From: Candidatus Barnesiella excrementavium
Lineage (GTDB): Bacteria > Bacteroidota > Bacteroidia > Bacteroidales > Barnesiellaceae
Reading direction: 5' to 3'
DNA: 64,000 bases
Assembly (NCBI GenBank): GCA_019115485.1
Contig: DXDM01000016.1
Location: forward strand, 1 to 64,000
In this document: in pieces, positions 52,670 through 61,457 of the stretch
Position numbering within the stretch: position 1 is the first letter of the stretch
Layout: each line of letters starts with the position of its first letter
The notes under the pieces: model-generated
Told to the model about the DNA's origin: nothing
Database searches by the model: none
What the model saw: the letters and a program-made list of their open reading frames with translations, nothing else
Made by a program: the position numbers and the translations under genes

Positions 52670-54979
52670 TTACATCTCCACAATCAGCGAGCTGTAATCG
52701 GACCAGTTTGCCCGATACGTAGCTCCGGTTCCGGCCGGTACATAAATCTTGTAGCTCACGGGATCCCAACCGCCGGGTTTGGGGAAGACTCCGCGCGAAC
52801 TGCTGGCCAACTCGGGGAAGGTTCCCGAATCAATGTCGTCGAAAAGTATGGTAACCGATACCAGCCCCATCTGATCCCAGGAACTGCGGGTATTGAAGGC
52901 CATATCGCCAATCGACCGAATACCCCGGCCTATCACCACCGTCTTCAACGCAGTGCACTCGCCAAAGGCCTGCTTGCCTATCTCGGTCACACCGTCGCCG
53001 ATAATAGCCTCCACCAAGCTCGTACAGTAAATAAAGGCCGAATTCCCGATGGTTGTCACGCTGTTGGGAATCTCGATGCGAGTCAAGGCCGAACAGTTCT
53101 CAAAGGCATTGTACTCGATGGTTTTGAGGCCGTCGGGCAAGACAATCTCCTGCAAGCTCTTGCAGTACTGGAAGGTATTCAGTTGAATGGTTTCGAGCTT
53201 GTTCCCCTCGAACACCACCTTGGTCAACGGCGACACCCTGCTCGTCCCCTCGTAATCGAAGGCCGAACTGCCCAACGTTTCGAGGTTGGCAGGGAGAGTT
53301 ATCTCGGTCAAGTTACATTTCGAGAAGGCATACTGGTCTATCTCGACCAGAGACTCGGGCAGGATAATCGATTCGAGAGCGCTGTTGTTAAAGGCGTTGT
53401 GTCCGATATAGGTAATTCCTTCGGGCAGGACGATGCTGCGTATGGCCTGTTCGCTGTTGAAGGCACTCGGCTCGACATCGGTCACGGTACCTACATAGGC
53501 CCACCGGCCCTCGCCGGTAGCGGCATCGTAGGTACTCAAATCGGCCAGGAATTCACAATCCTTGCCCCAGAAATAGGGATCGCCGGGGAAGTCGGCACTG
53601 GTAATATACAACTGCTCGGTAGCCGTATAGGAAATGTATTTCACCTGCTTGATGACCAGTTTGCGCATGAGGGTACGCTCGTCGTCCGAGGCAAAGACCA
53701 GCACCTCGCCCGTGGCCCCTACCGCAGCCGGGTCGGCCGGAGCGGTAACGGTAATCTTCGAGGCCGACTTGTCGACAGCCACTTGATAATTGCTGTGCGA
53801 GATACACTCGACGGCAATCGTGGCATTGAGCGGATTGGTCAACTCATAGGTCACCTCGACCGAAGCGCCGACGCCGCAATAGAGGGTCATCTCTCTCACC
53901 CGGTCACTGCCCGAGACAAAGAGCAGGTCGAACTTGTCGCGGTAGTAGGGCAACTTGATTTGATCTCCGCTACCGGCCAAGGTAAAAATCAGATAATCGG
54001 GGTTGGAAACGTCGATATCGCTGAACATGGAGTCGCCGTTCTGCCCGGCATCACCGGTTGCCTGCCCCAGTTGTGTCCAGGTCAGCCCCTCGTCGTAAGA
54101 GATGTACCAATAACCATCGGCGCGAATCTCCAACCGAGGAGTGATACCATCGTCTCCTTTGTCCCCCGCATTACCTTTGAGTGAAGCCAGCCACTCATCG
54201 AGTGTCCCCTGATAACCATTCTCTACGGCCAGTTCATAAGCCGATTTGCCATCGGCACCCGTGCTGCCGTTGAGTGAGGCCAGCCACTCTTCAAGCGTCC
54301 CCTGATAACCATTCTCTACGGCCAGCTCATAAGCCGATTTGCCGTCGGTGCCCGTGTTTCCTTTGAGCGAAGCCAGCCATTCGTCAAGTGTCCCCTGATA
54401 ACCTTTTTCTACGGCCAGTTCATAGGCCGATTTACCATTGTCTCCATCATCGCCTGCCTCACCCTTGCCACCGTCTTCACCGTTGAGCGAAGCCAGCCAC
54501 TCTTCGAGGGTGCCCTGGTAACCCTTCTCGACAGCCAGTTCATAAGCCGATTTACCTTCCAGCCCATGCGCTATTACCTTCTCGCCCCGATCGTTGAGCA
54601 GCCACTCTCCGTCGAGAGTCCAGTAATAGAGCCCGTCGGTATCCTGCTTCACTCCGATCAAGGGCGTAGAGCCCGACTCGCCATCGGAGCCGTGGTAGAT
54701 AGTCACCGGTCCGCTCTTGGTAAAGGTGATGGTGTAGCCTACCGTCTGGCCATTCTCGACCACAGGAGCTACTCCCGTCACATAATCGTTACCCTGCAAA
54801 GCCTCGACAATCTGTTGCAACGAATTTATATTGGTATTCATCTGGCTGCACAGCTCTTCCAGAGCTGCCAGCCGCGAGCCCATATCGGTATTCTTGTTCC
54901 ACATGGCTATCTCGTCATACTCCGTACAGGAGACCAGCGTCAACAGCCCTATAATCAGATAGGTCAATCTCTTTTTCAT
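52670..54979 (-). CDS. DUF4988/BspA-type leucine-rich-repeat surface lipoprotein with collagen-like repeats
   Basis: A 769-aa lipoprotein (lipobox LTLVSC, Cys18). The N-terminal DUF4988 part (about 20-140) starts with a short coiled coil (LAALEELCSQMNTNINSLQQ) and ends with TPLIGVKQDTDGLYYWTLDGEW. Then come four copies of a 24-residue motif beginning GKSAYELAVE and ending EWLASL, separated by Gly-rich linkers (about 142-270). A middle beta-rich region (about 280-480) precedes BspA-type LRR_5 repeats (about 500-740) such as ITYIGHNAFNNSALESIILP. Such proteins lie on the cell surface and often bind host matrix or other bacteria. Confidence 0.9.
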   Translation of the reverse strand: MKKRLTYLIIGLLTLVSCTEYDEIAMWNKNTDMGSRLAALEELCSQMNTNINSLQQIVEALQGNDYVTGVAPVVENGQTVGYTITFTKSGPVTIYHGSDGESGSTPLIGVKQDTDGLYYWTLDGEWLLNDRGEKVIAHGLEGKSAYELAVEKGYQGTLEEWLASLNGEDGGKGEAGDDGDNGKSAYELAVEKGYQGTLDEWLASLKGNTGTDGKSAYELAVENGYQGTLEEWLASLNGSTGADGKSAYELAVENGYQGTLDEWLASLKGNAGDKGDDGITPRLEIRADGYWYISYDEGLTWTQLGQATGDAGQNGDSMFSDIDVSNPDYLIFTLAGSGDQIKLPYYRDKFDLLFVSGSDRVREMTLYCGVGASVEVTYELTNPLNATIAVECISHSNYQVAVDKSASKITVTAPADPAAVGATGEVLVFASDDERTLMRKLVIKQVKYISYTATEQLYITSADFPGDPYFWGKDCEFLADLSTYDAATGEGRWAYVGTVTDVEPSAFNSEQAIRSIVLPEGITYIGHNAFNNSALESIILPESLVEIDQYAFSKCNLTEITLPANLETLGSSAFDYEGTSRVSPLTKVVFEGNKLETIQLNTFQYCKSLQEIVLPDGLKTIEYNAFENCSALTRIEIPNSVTTIGNSAFIYCTSLVEAIIGDGVTEIGKQAFGECTALKTVVIGRGIRSIGDMAFNTRSSWDQMGLVSVTILFDDIDSGTFPELASSSRGVFPKPGGWDPVSYKIYVPAGTGATYRANWSDYSSLIVEM
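54179..54556 (-). repeat. Four tandem coding repeats in the surface lipoprotein gene
   Basis: Four 72-bp units (54179-54250, 54272-54343, 54365-54436, 54485-54556) encode the 24-residue motif from GKSAYELAVE to EWLASL. The period is 93 bp twice and 120 bp once, where the linker is longer and fully Gly-x-Asp/Glu-like. The units are nearly identical in DNA, so they may expand or contract. Confidence 0.9.
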
Positions 54980-54994
54980 AACTCATTCTCCCCT

Positions 54995-56362
54995 TTAAAA
55001 GTAAATGCCGGCCTTCACTACCCAACAACGATTCTGAACATGCTTGTAACCAATCATCTGAGAGTTGTCGCCATACATCGTATCGTTTTTATCTATGTCA
55101 ATGAGCCCGTGTTGATACTCCGCTCCCACAAAGAAACGGTAGAAGGCCACATCGAGTCCGCACTGAAATCCCATATCGTGCCGCGAGAAACCTCCTTCAC
55201 GCCCGAACAGGCAGATTTTTTCGTCGCCCACCTGTCGCTTTCCCCACACCCCGAAGGCGTAGTAGAGACCGGCCGAAGGTATCAAGGCAAGGTGTTTGCC
55301 CAGTGCTATCGTGTAATCGATACCTACGGGAAGCTGCAAATAATTGATAACAGTACGGGTATCGTCAAAGCCATTCACCTCGTAACCTTTGCTGATGAAA
55401 TTGAGTCCCGTGCGGAAGTAGACCGGATATTGACGGCTCAACCCCAACCGATAGGTAAATCCTGCTTCATAGCCTGACTGGGTCGACGATTTCATGCCAT
55501 AGGAGGTTATCCACGAACTGCAATACCCGGCATGAAGTCCAAATACATGACGGGGATAGCGGTCTCCCGACAATGCGGCCGAAGGCTCACGAGTACCGTC
55601 GCTCGCAGCCGTGGCCGACGATTCGGCCGTGACAGTCGGAGTTTCGGGAACGGTCTCCTCAACAGGAGTAACCGGATCTGCCTGCACCGACGGCGCCGTT
55701 GTTACAGGCTGAACCGCATCAGCCGACTGGGCTGCCGAGGTTACCGACGATGCTTCATTGGATTCATCGGCCTTCTCGATAATGCGCAGATAGAGTACCG
55801 TGTTGCTGCTGTTGCGCAGGTCGGGGAAAAAGTGTTCCAACATGTATCGGTAGGGACGGCCTCCCTGCAAATCCATCAACTCCTTCTTGCGGCTGCCCAC
55901 AACTCGCCCCTGGTCGTCAAACACCCACACCGGGGTATGGTCGAGAATCGACAGCACCTCGTCGCGCCCCTCCATCTCCGAGGCGGCCACCTGTTGCCGC
56001 AGCATATCCCAGGCAATGCCTTCGGCATGGTGCTCAATCAGCGAAGCCGGGATATTCCCCTCGTTTACCAGATAGTTTTTCAACTCTTCGGCACGGCCCT
56101 CGGCCAATTGTGCATTGGCCTCCTCACTTCCATCGGGCGAAGCGTAGGAACGAATCACGAGTTTCTCTACCCGATTGTTTCCCAAAGCCTCTTCCACCGA
56201 ATTAAAAAACCGTTCCAGTTGGGCTCGATTGTCTCGAAACGACAAATCGACATACCGATAGCCCCGACGATAAAAGATTTTCATCGAGTCAACCGCCTCT
56301 TGCGAATGCACGTCCCCTATAAAAAAGGCACCCGCCAACAGAAAAAACAAGATTTTTCTCAT
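54995..56362 (-). CDS. OmpA-like domain protein with outer membrane beta-barrel
   Basis: A 455-aa outer-membrane protein. After the signal peptide (about 1-20) there is an OmpA-like region in the N-terminal half (about 35-120: VEKLVIRSYASPDGSEEANAQLAEGRAEELKNYL), a DUF3868-like segment (about 130-200), a Thr/Pro/Ala-rich linker (about 205-265) and a C-terminal PorT-like beta-barrel (about 270-455) ending in the typical aromatic residue. The order (OmpA-like part first, barrel last) is the reverse of classic OmpA. It is 15 bases upstream of the DUF4988 lipoprotein and in the same operon. Confidence 0.82.
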   Translation of the reverse strand: MRKILFFLLAGAFFIGDVHSQEAVDSMKIFYRRGYRYVDLSFRDNRAQLERFFNSVEEALGNNRVEKLVIRSYASPDGSEEANAQLAEGRAEELKNYLVNEGNIPASLIEHHAEGIAWDMLRQQVAASEMEGRDEVLSILDHTPVWVFDDQGRVVGSRKKELMDLQGGRPYRYMLEHFFPDLRNSSNTVLYLRIIEKADESNEASSVTSAAQSADAVQPVTTAPSVQADPVTPVEETVPETPTVTAESSATAASDGTREPSAALSGDRYPRHVFGLHAGYCSSWITSYGMKSSTQSGYEAGFTYRLGLSRQYPVYFRTGLNFISKGYEVNGFDDTRTVINYLQLPVGIDYTIALGKHLALIPSAGLYYAFGVWGKRQVGDEKICLFGREGGFSRHDMGFQCGLDVAFYRFFVGAEYQHGLIDIDKNDTMYGDNSQMIGYKHVQNRCWVVKAGIYF

Positions 56363-56709
56363 TTGGTCTTGAATTATCCTCTTTCAAAATTAAATTTCCT
56401 ATTCTTATCCCTATATCCAAAGAGGACCAAACCAGCACACGGAATACCTATTGTTATAGGATTTAGTCCCCTTTATTTCTTAAAAAAACTATTTTATTAG
56501 TTCTTTTAAAATATAAATATATAGACTTTACCCGAAAAGAGAAGAACAAAGACAAAAAAATTAACAATAAATAATAGACTCCCAAATATAGAAATAACCG
56601 TATAAAAATCAGCCATATAACGTTTCATAACTTCCCGAGAGGCTGTTACAGCACCCCATCGTCCCTCGCGTCGCTATCGGACAAATCGAATTTTCCGGTA
56701 AAAAATCCG
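56363..56709. other. AT-rich intergenic region upstream of the OmpA-like gene
   Basis: This 347-bp gap lies between rodA (ends 56710) and the OmpA-like gene (starts 56362). A possible -7 box TAATTTTG (minus strand, 56392-56385) sits close to the start codon but has no TTG at the right distance. I see no clear terminator for the rodA operon and no gene. Confidence 0.5.
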
Positions 56710-58161
56710 TCAATGACGCTCGGTGCGCGAAGCGTCGATGCGCAACAAGACGAACAGCAAAATGGTGAAGCCCCACAGCGACGAACCGCCATAGCTGAAA
56801 AAGGGAAGCGGTATGCCTATTACCGGACACAACCCGATAACCATACCGATATTCACCGCCAGGTGGAAAAAGAGTATCGAGACCACGCAATAGGCATAGA
56901 CCCGCCCGAAGGCCGAATGCTGTCGCTCGCCTATCGCCATGAGGCGGAAGATAAGTGTCACGAAAAGCAGTATCACCCCGACGGCTCCCCAAAAGCCCTC
57001 CTCCTCGCCGATGGTACAGAAGATAAAATCGGTATCCTGTTCGGGCACATATTTCAGTTTGGTCTGTGTGCCGTTGAGGAAGCCTTTACCCCAGAAGCCG
57101 CCCGAACCGATGGCGATTTTCGACTGGTTCACGTTGTAGCCGGCACCCCGCAAATCCTCCTCCATTCCCAGAGCCACCTTGATACGCTTCTGCTGGTGGG
57201 GTTCCAACACCTCGTTGAAGGCATAGTCGACCGAAAAGAGGAAGACTACCGAGACCAACGCGGTGGCCAGAATGGTGAGAACGCGCAGTGAACGGCTCGA
57301 AAAATAGAGCACCAGCAGATAGACGACCGTGGCCGCAGTCACCCCGATGCAGACATAGAGCAGATTAACCGCTACCCCGAAGTAGAGCAACGCACCACAC
57401 ACCGCCCCTATGGCCAAATAGCCCAGCATGAGATAACGGGCAGCCCGTCCGTTCTTCTGGTAGAGCAGCAACATGCCGGCCACCACCAGGAAGATGAGGA
57501 TAAACACCAGTACCTCGCCGGCGGCCACGGCCCCCCACATGAGACTCGAATACTTGACCGCCACCACAAAATAGACAATGGCACACAGTGCGTAAAAGAG
57601 GAAAAGCCCCGACAGTCCCTCGCGATAGAGGACAAAGATGAGCGAGGCAAAGACGAGGGCCGACCCCGTCTCCTTCTGGGCGATGATAAAGACGATGGGC
57701 AAGACGATTATCAGGACGGCCTGCATCAGGTCGCGCCGGTTTTTCAGGGAGAAGCCATAAGTGCCGAACGACCGCGCCAGGGCAAGCGCCGTGGCAAACT
57801 TGGCAAACTCGGCCGGTTGCAGGCTCACCGGGCCCAGCACCAGCCACGAGTGCGACCCCTTGATATCGGGGGCCAGGAATATCGTGGCCACCAGCAGCAG
57901 GAGCACGATGCCGTAGAAGAGGTAGGCATAGGTCTCGTAGACCCGGAAATCGACCATCAGTATCATGAAGGCCAGCAGGAGCGAAAGGCCTATCCACATG
58001 AGCTGCTTGCCCGAGCGTTCGGCAAAATCGAAGATACTGGCGTTGTCGAAGTCGTAGCTCGCGGCATAGATGCTCACCCAGCCGCACAAGACGAGAATGA
58101 GGTAGAGGATTACCGTCACCCAGTCAATCGATCGCCATATGTTAGTGCTTCTTGACTCCAC
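56710..58161 (-). CDS. rodA: Rod-shape peptidoglycan polymerase RodA
   Basis: A 483-aa SEDS-family glycosyltransferase with about 12 membrane helices that polymerises lipid II in the elongasome together with PBP2. SEDS motifs are visible: GSHSWLVLGPVSLQPAEFAKFATALALA, AQKETGSALVF (catalytic-region Glu/Asp equivalent), and the C-terminal GIPLPFFSYGGSSLW. The start is read as GTG 58161 (MESRSTNIWRSIDW), which overlaps the end of mrdA by 20 bases; the open frame further upstream is mrdA sequence in another frame. Confidence 0.93.
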   Translation of the reverse strand: MESRSTNIWRSIDWVTVILYLILVLCGWVSIYAASYDFDNASIFDFAERSGKQLMWIGLSLLLAFMILMVDFRVYETYAYLFYGIVLLLLVATIFLAPDIKGSHSWLVLGPVSLQPAEFAKFATALALARSFGTYGFSLKNRRDLMQAVLIIVLPIVFIIAQKETGSALVFASLIFVLYREGLSGLFLFYALCAIVYFVVAVKYSSLMWGAVAAGEVLVFILIFLVVAGMLLLYQKNGRAARYLMLGYLAIGAVCGALLYFGVAVNLLYVCIGVTAATVVYLLVLYFSSRSLRVLTILATALVSVVFLFSVDYAFNEVLEPHQQKRIKVALGMEEDLRGAGYNVNQSKIAIGSGGFWGKGFLNGTQTKLKYVPEQDTDFIFCTIGEEEGFWGAVGVILLFVTLIFRLMAIGERQHSAFGRVYAYCVVSILFFHLAVNIGMVIGLCPVIGIPLPFFSYGGSSLWGFTILLFVLLRIDASRTERH

Positions 58162-60004
58162 TGTATATAATCGTATTGGATTGTAACATGCGTTCTTCGA
58201 GATATTTCCGCTCCGGCGCAATCTCGCGGTTCAGATACATCTCCATCATGAGGCTTCCGATAGGCACGCCATAGGTGGCCCCGAAACCGGCATTCTCGAC
58301 ATAGACGGCAATGGCAATCTTGGGATTGTTCATGGGGGCAAATCCCATGAAGGCCGAGTGGTCCTTACCGTGCGGATTCTGCGCCGTACCCGTCTTGCCG
58401 CACACCTCGATGCCGGGTATGGCTCCGATGCGGCAGGTACCGCCCGTCACCGCCATGCGCATACCCTCGACCACATAGTCGTAGTAATGCGAGTCGACCA
58501 TCGTGTGTCGGGGAGTGGTAAACTCGGCGTTGATGGTCGTATCCTGTATCTCGCGAATGAGGTGAGGCGTGTAGAAATAGCCCCGGTTGGCAATGGTCGC
58601 CGCCAGATTGGCAATCTGCAACGGGGTGGCCAGCACCTCGCCCTGCCCGATGGCAACCGATATAATCGTGAGGGCGCTCCAACGGTTCTCGCCGTAGATG
58701 TTGTTGTAGTAGTTGCTGTTGGGGATAAAGCCGCGGCTCTCGCCCGGCAGGTCTACCCCCAGCCGATAGCCATAGCCCATCGACACCAGGTAGTCTTTCC
58801 AGATGTTGAAGGCCTCGGCTGCCGATTTGTACTTGGTGCGGTTGTCAATCATCGAACGCAGTCCGTAACAGAAGAAGGCGTTGCACGAAGTCTGCAAGGC
58901 CGGCAACAGCGAGAGGGGCGAGGCGTGTCCGTGACAACCCACCTTCAACCGGCCCGCCACGAAACCGTGGTAGCAGGGATAGAGTGTGTGGTCGGTGATG
59001 ATACCCTCGTTAAGGAAGATAAGCCCCTGCGTGGGCTTGAAGGTCGACCCCGGCGGATAGGCGGCCATCAGCGCCCGGTCGTACAACGGTTTGTATTTGT
59101 CGCGATTCAGTTTCAGATAGTTCTTGCCCCGCTCCCGACCCACCAGCATCGAAGGGTCATAGGTGGGACTCGACACCATGGCCAGGATTTCGCCCGTCGA
59201 GGGCTCGATAGCCACGATGGCCCCTATCTTGTTCTGCATCAGTTTCTCGCCATAGGCCTGCAACTCGACATCAATCGAGAGTTTCAGGTTCTTTCCCGAG
59301 ACCGGAGCTACATCATAACGGCCCTCTTCATACCGGCCCTTTATGCGTCCGTGGGCATCGCGCAACAGTATCTCCACCCCCTTTTCGCCGCGCAATACCG
59401 GCTCGTAAGAGCGTTCGATACCCAGGTCGCCCGTGTAGTCGCCGCGCGTGTAGTAGTCGTCGCGCTCGATATCGCGGGGGGATACCTCGCGGATATTGCC
59501 CAGCACATTGGCCGCCACGGGGTAGGCGTACTGGCGGAGCATGCGGTTCTGGATAAAGAAGCCGGGGAAGCGGTAGAGCTTCTCCTGCAAACGGCCGTAG
59601 TCCTGAGCCGAGAGCTGGGTCATGAAGGTCTGCGGCGTATAGGAGGAATAACCGGGATTGAGCCGCGGATTCTTCATATCCTTCATGCGCTTGTCGAACT
59701 GCTCGCGGGTGATTCCCACCGTACGGCAGAAGTCGAGCGTATCGAAGGGGCGCACCTCCCGCACAATCATCATCACGTCGTAGGCCGGCTGGTTGAACAC
59801 CAGCAACTTGCCCGTGCGGTCGTAGATGAGCCCGCGCGAGGGATACTGCGTCTTTTTCAAGAAGGCATTACCGTCGGCATACTGCTTGTAATCGTCGTTA
59901 AGCACCTGCAACGAAAAGAGGCGAATGATATAGATGCAGGCAATCGTCAGCACGATACCCCCGATGACATATTTCCGTTTGGCCAGTTTATAATCTTTTC
60001 TCAC
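58142..60004 (-). CDS. mrdA: Penicillin-binding protein 2 (elongation-specific transpeptidase)
   Basis: A 620-aa class B PBP with one N-terminal helix (about 12-30), a pedestal domain with YPSRGLIYDRTGKLL, and the transpeptidase domain. The catalytic Ser320 is in STFK (320-323), SCN in 373-375 and KTG in 537-539, all intact. It pairs with RodA. The start lies 17 bases inside mreD, and the stop lies 20 bases inside rodA, showing tight coupling. Confidence 0.96.
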   Translation of the reverse strand: MRKDYKLAKRKYVIGGIVLTIACIYIIRLFSLQVLNDDYKQYADGNAFLKKTQYPSRGLIYDRTGKLLVFNQPAYDVMMIVREVRPFDTLDFCRTVGITREQFDKRMKDMKNPRLNPGYSSYTPQTFMTQLSAQDYGRLQEKLYRFPGFFIQNRMLRQYAYPVAANVLGNIREVSPRDIERDDYYTRGDYTGDLGIERSYEPVLRGEKGVEILLRDAHGRIKGRYEEGRYDVAPVSGKNLKLSIDVELQAYGEKLMQNKIGAIVAIEPSTGEILAMVSSPTYDPSMLVGRERGKNYLKLNRDKYKPLYDRALMAAYPPGSTFKPTQGLIFLNEGIITDHTLYPCYHGFVAGRLKVGCHGHASPLSLLPALQTSCNAFFCYGLRSMIDNRTKYKSAAEAFNIWKDYLVSMGYGYRLGVDLPGESRGFIPNSNYYNNIYGENRWSALTIISVAIGQGEVLATPLQIANLAATIANRGYFYTPHLIREIQDTTINAEFTTPRHTMVDSHYYDYVVEGMRMAVTGGTCRIGAIPGIEVCGKTGTAQNPHGKDHSAFMGFAPMNNPKIAIAVYVENAGFGATYGVPIGSLMMEMYLNREIAPERKYLEERMLQSNTIIYSGVKKH

Positions 60005-60506
60005 GTCCGGTCTTCGTTAAACTGTCCATACCCAAAATTACCAGAAAGGTCAGCGCGGTACTGGCTACCACCCGGGCCACAAGCCGCCCGAGATTGAAGA
60101 GGCTCAGCGACTCGACAAAGAAGAGTACCACACAGAAACAGAGCGAAAGCGTGAGGGCATAACGCACATACAGCGACATGCCGAAACTGCGAATCGAGGG
60201 AATCGCCTCGGCATAATCCTCACCCCGGGGCGTATACAGGTTCAACACCGGCTTGCGCAGGACCGAAAGTATCACGCACGACAAGGCATTCATGCCCGGT
60301 GTATTGCTGAATATATCGACCGTGAGACCCAGCAGAAAGGCCAGGGTCATGGTCCAGTTAATCGAGAGCGACAAGGGGAGCCGTAAAATAAAATAGATGT
60401 AGAAAAAGGGTATGGCCACCCCGAACAGATGGATATTGTTCCCTATCAACACCTGCAAGAGCACCATGACGATAAAGAGCGAGATGTATCGCAACCAATT
60501 ACTCAT
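59988..60506 (-). CDS. mreD: Rod-shape determining protein MreD
   Basis: A 172-aa inner-membrane protein with about five hydrophobic helices and the family pattern GLTVDIFSNTPGMNALSC. It belongs to the elongasome core with MreC. It overlaps mreC by eight bases at its start and mrdA by 17 at its end. Confidence 0.92.
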   Translation of the reverse strand: MSNWLRYISLFIVMVLLQVLIGNNIHLFGVAIPFFYIYFILRLPLSLSINWTMTLAFLLGLTVDIFSNTPGMNALSCVILSVLRKPVLNLYTPRGEDYAEAIPSIRSFGMSLYVRYALTLSLCFCVVLFFVESLSLFNLGRLVARVVASTALTFLVILGMDSLTKTGREKRL

Positions 60507-61344
60507 AGCGGGCCTCCTTTTCCAGTTTGTCCTGTTCCTCCTTCATGCGGTTCGAGATGACGCGCACGTAACCCAGTCCGCCGAAATCGGTACTCAGTTC
60601 GACCCGCAGGGCATAGAAGTTGTCGTCGCGCTGCTTCTTGTAGTCACTGATGATGCCCACCATCAACCCCTCGGGGAATACCGACGAGTAGCCGCTGGTG
60701 ACAATCGTGTCGCCCGCCGCAAACTCGACATGGCGGGGCATCTCTTCGAGCACGGCATAGCGGGGACTCACGGCGTCCCACACCAGCGACCCGAAGTAGT
60801 CGCTGCCCTTCACCTTGCAGCTGAGGCGCAACTTGGGGTTCAGCACCGAGATAGCCACGGCATGATGTTCGCCCACCACGTTGATGATGCCCACCACGCC
60901 ATTCTGGTCGACCACCCCCATCTCGGGTTCTATGCCCTCGGCACGTCCCTTGTCGATGGTGATGTAGTTATTGATCTGCGCCACGCTGTTGTTGACCACC
61001 CGGGCCACCACAAAATCGTAGTCGTGCAGCACCGAATCGGCCGGTATCGTGTCGGCACCCGCGGCCGAGCGATAGCTGTTGAGCTGGGCTTTCAGGTTGA
61101 TGACCTCCATCTCCAACTCACCGTTGCGCAACTGCAAGTCGCGGTTGGCCTTGCGCAGTCCCAGGTAGGAGGTGACCTCCGACTGCAAGTCGTAGACGAC
61201 GACCGCCGCCCGGTTGGCCGACGAGAAATAGACACTGCGCTGATAGGGGTTGCGGTCAAACAACAAGACGCAACTGATCGCCACATAGATTGCAAACACA
61301 ATCCATGAGATATGCCTCCACAAAAAATCGATCAAATTGCGCAT
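60499..61344 (-). CDS. mreC: Rod-shape determining protein MreC
   Basis: A 281-aa bitopic protein: one helix near the N-terminus (about 12-30), a periplasmic coiled coil (about 58-95: LGLRKANRDLQLRNGELEMEVINLKAQLNSY) and the MreC beta domains with YITIDKGRAEGIEPEMGVVDQNGVVGIINVV and GDTIVTSGYSSVFPEGLMVG. It links the MreB filament with MreD and the PBP2/RodA synthase. A 15-bp hairpin lies just upstream, between mreB and mreC. Confidence 0.95.
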   Translation of the reverse strand: MRNLIDFLWRHISWIVFAIYVAISCVLLFDRNPYQRSVYFSSANRAAVVVYDLQSEVTSYLGLRKANRDLQLRNGELEMEVINLKAQLNSYRSAAGADTIPADSVLHDYDFVVARVVNNSVAQINNYITIDKGRAEGIEPEMGVVDQNGVVGIINVVGEHHAVAISVLNPKLRLSCKVKGSDYFGSLVWDAVSPRYAVLEEMPRHVEFAAGDTIVTSGYSSVFPEGLMVGIISDYKKQRDDNFYALRVELSTDFGGLGYVRVISNRMKEEQDKLEKEARYE

Positions 61345-61368
61345 TTCTTCGTCTTTTGACTACCAACA

Positions 61369-61405
61369 ACGAGTTACAAAGGCCCTTTGTGCCTTTGTAA
61401 CTCGT
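61369..61405 (-). other. Intra-operon hairpin between mreB and mreC
   Basis: ACGAGTTACAAAGGC (61369-61383) and GCCTTTGTAACTCGT (61391-61405) are perfect complements over 15 bp with a 7-base loop. On the minus strand there is no T-run after it, so full termination is unlikely. It lies 52 bases past the mreB stop and 24 bases before the mreC start; a processing or stability element that sets the MreB to MreC ratio is one possibility. Confidence 0.7.
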
Positions 61406-61457
61406 CTATACTGAACTCCCGGCCCGGTCGGGCCGCCCGTTTCCGTCACCGGCCCGA

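Noticed and set aside
54179-54556. Regular repeats that could suggest a CRISPR array
   Set aside because: Units are 72 bp, spaced by short Gly-coding linkers and kept in reading frame within a surface lipoprotein gene; no cas genes nearby.
56609-56992. Possible frameshifted end of rodA
   Set aside because: The frame overlaps rodA out of register; rodA itself ends normally after its conserved C-terminal helix at 56710.
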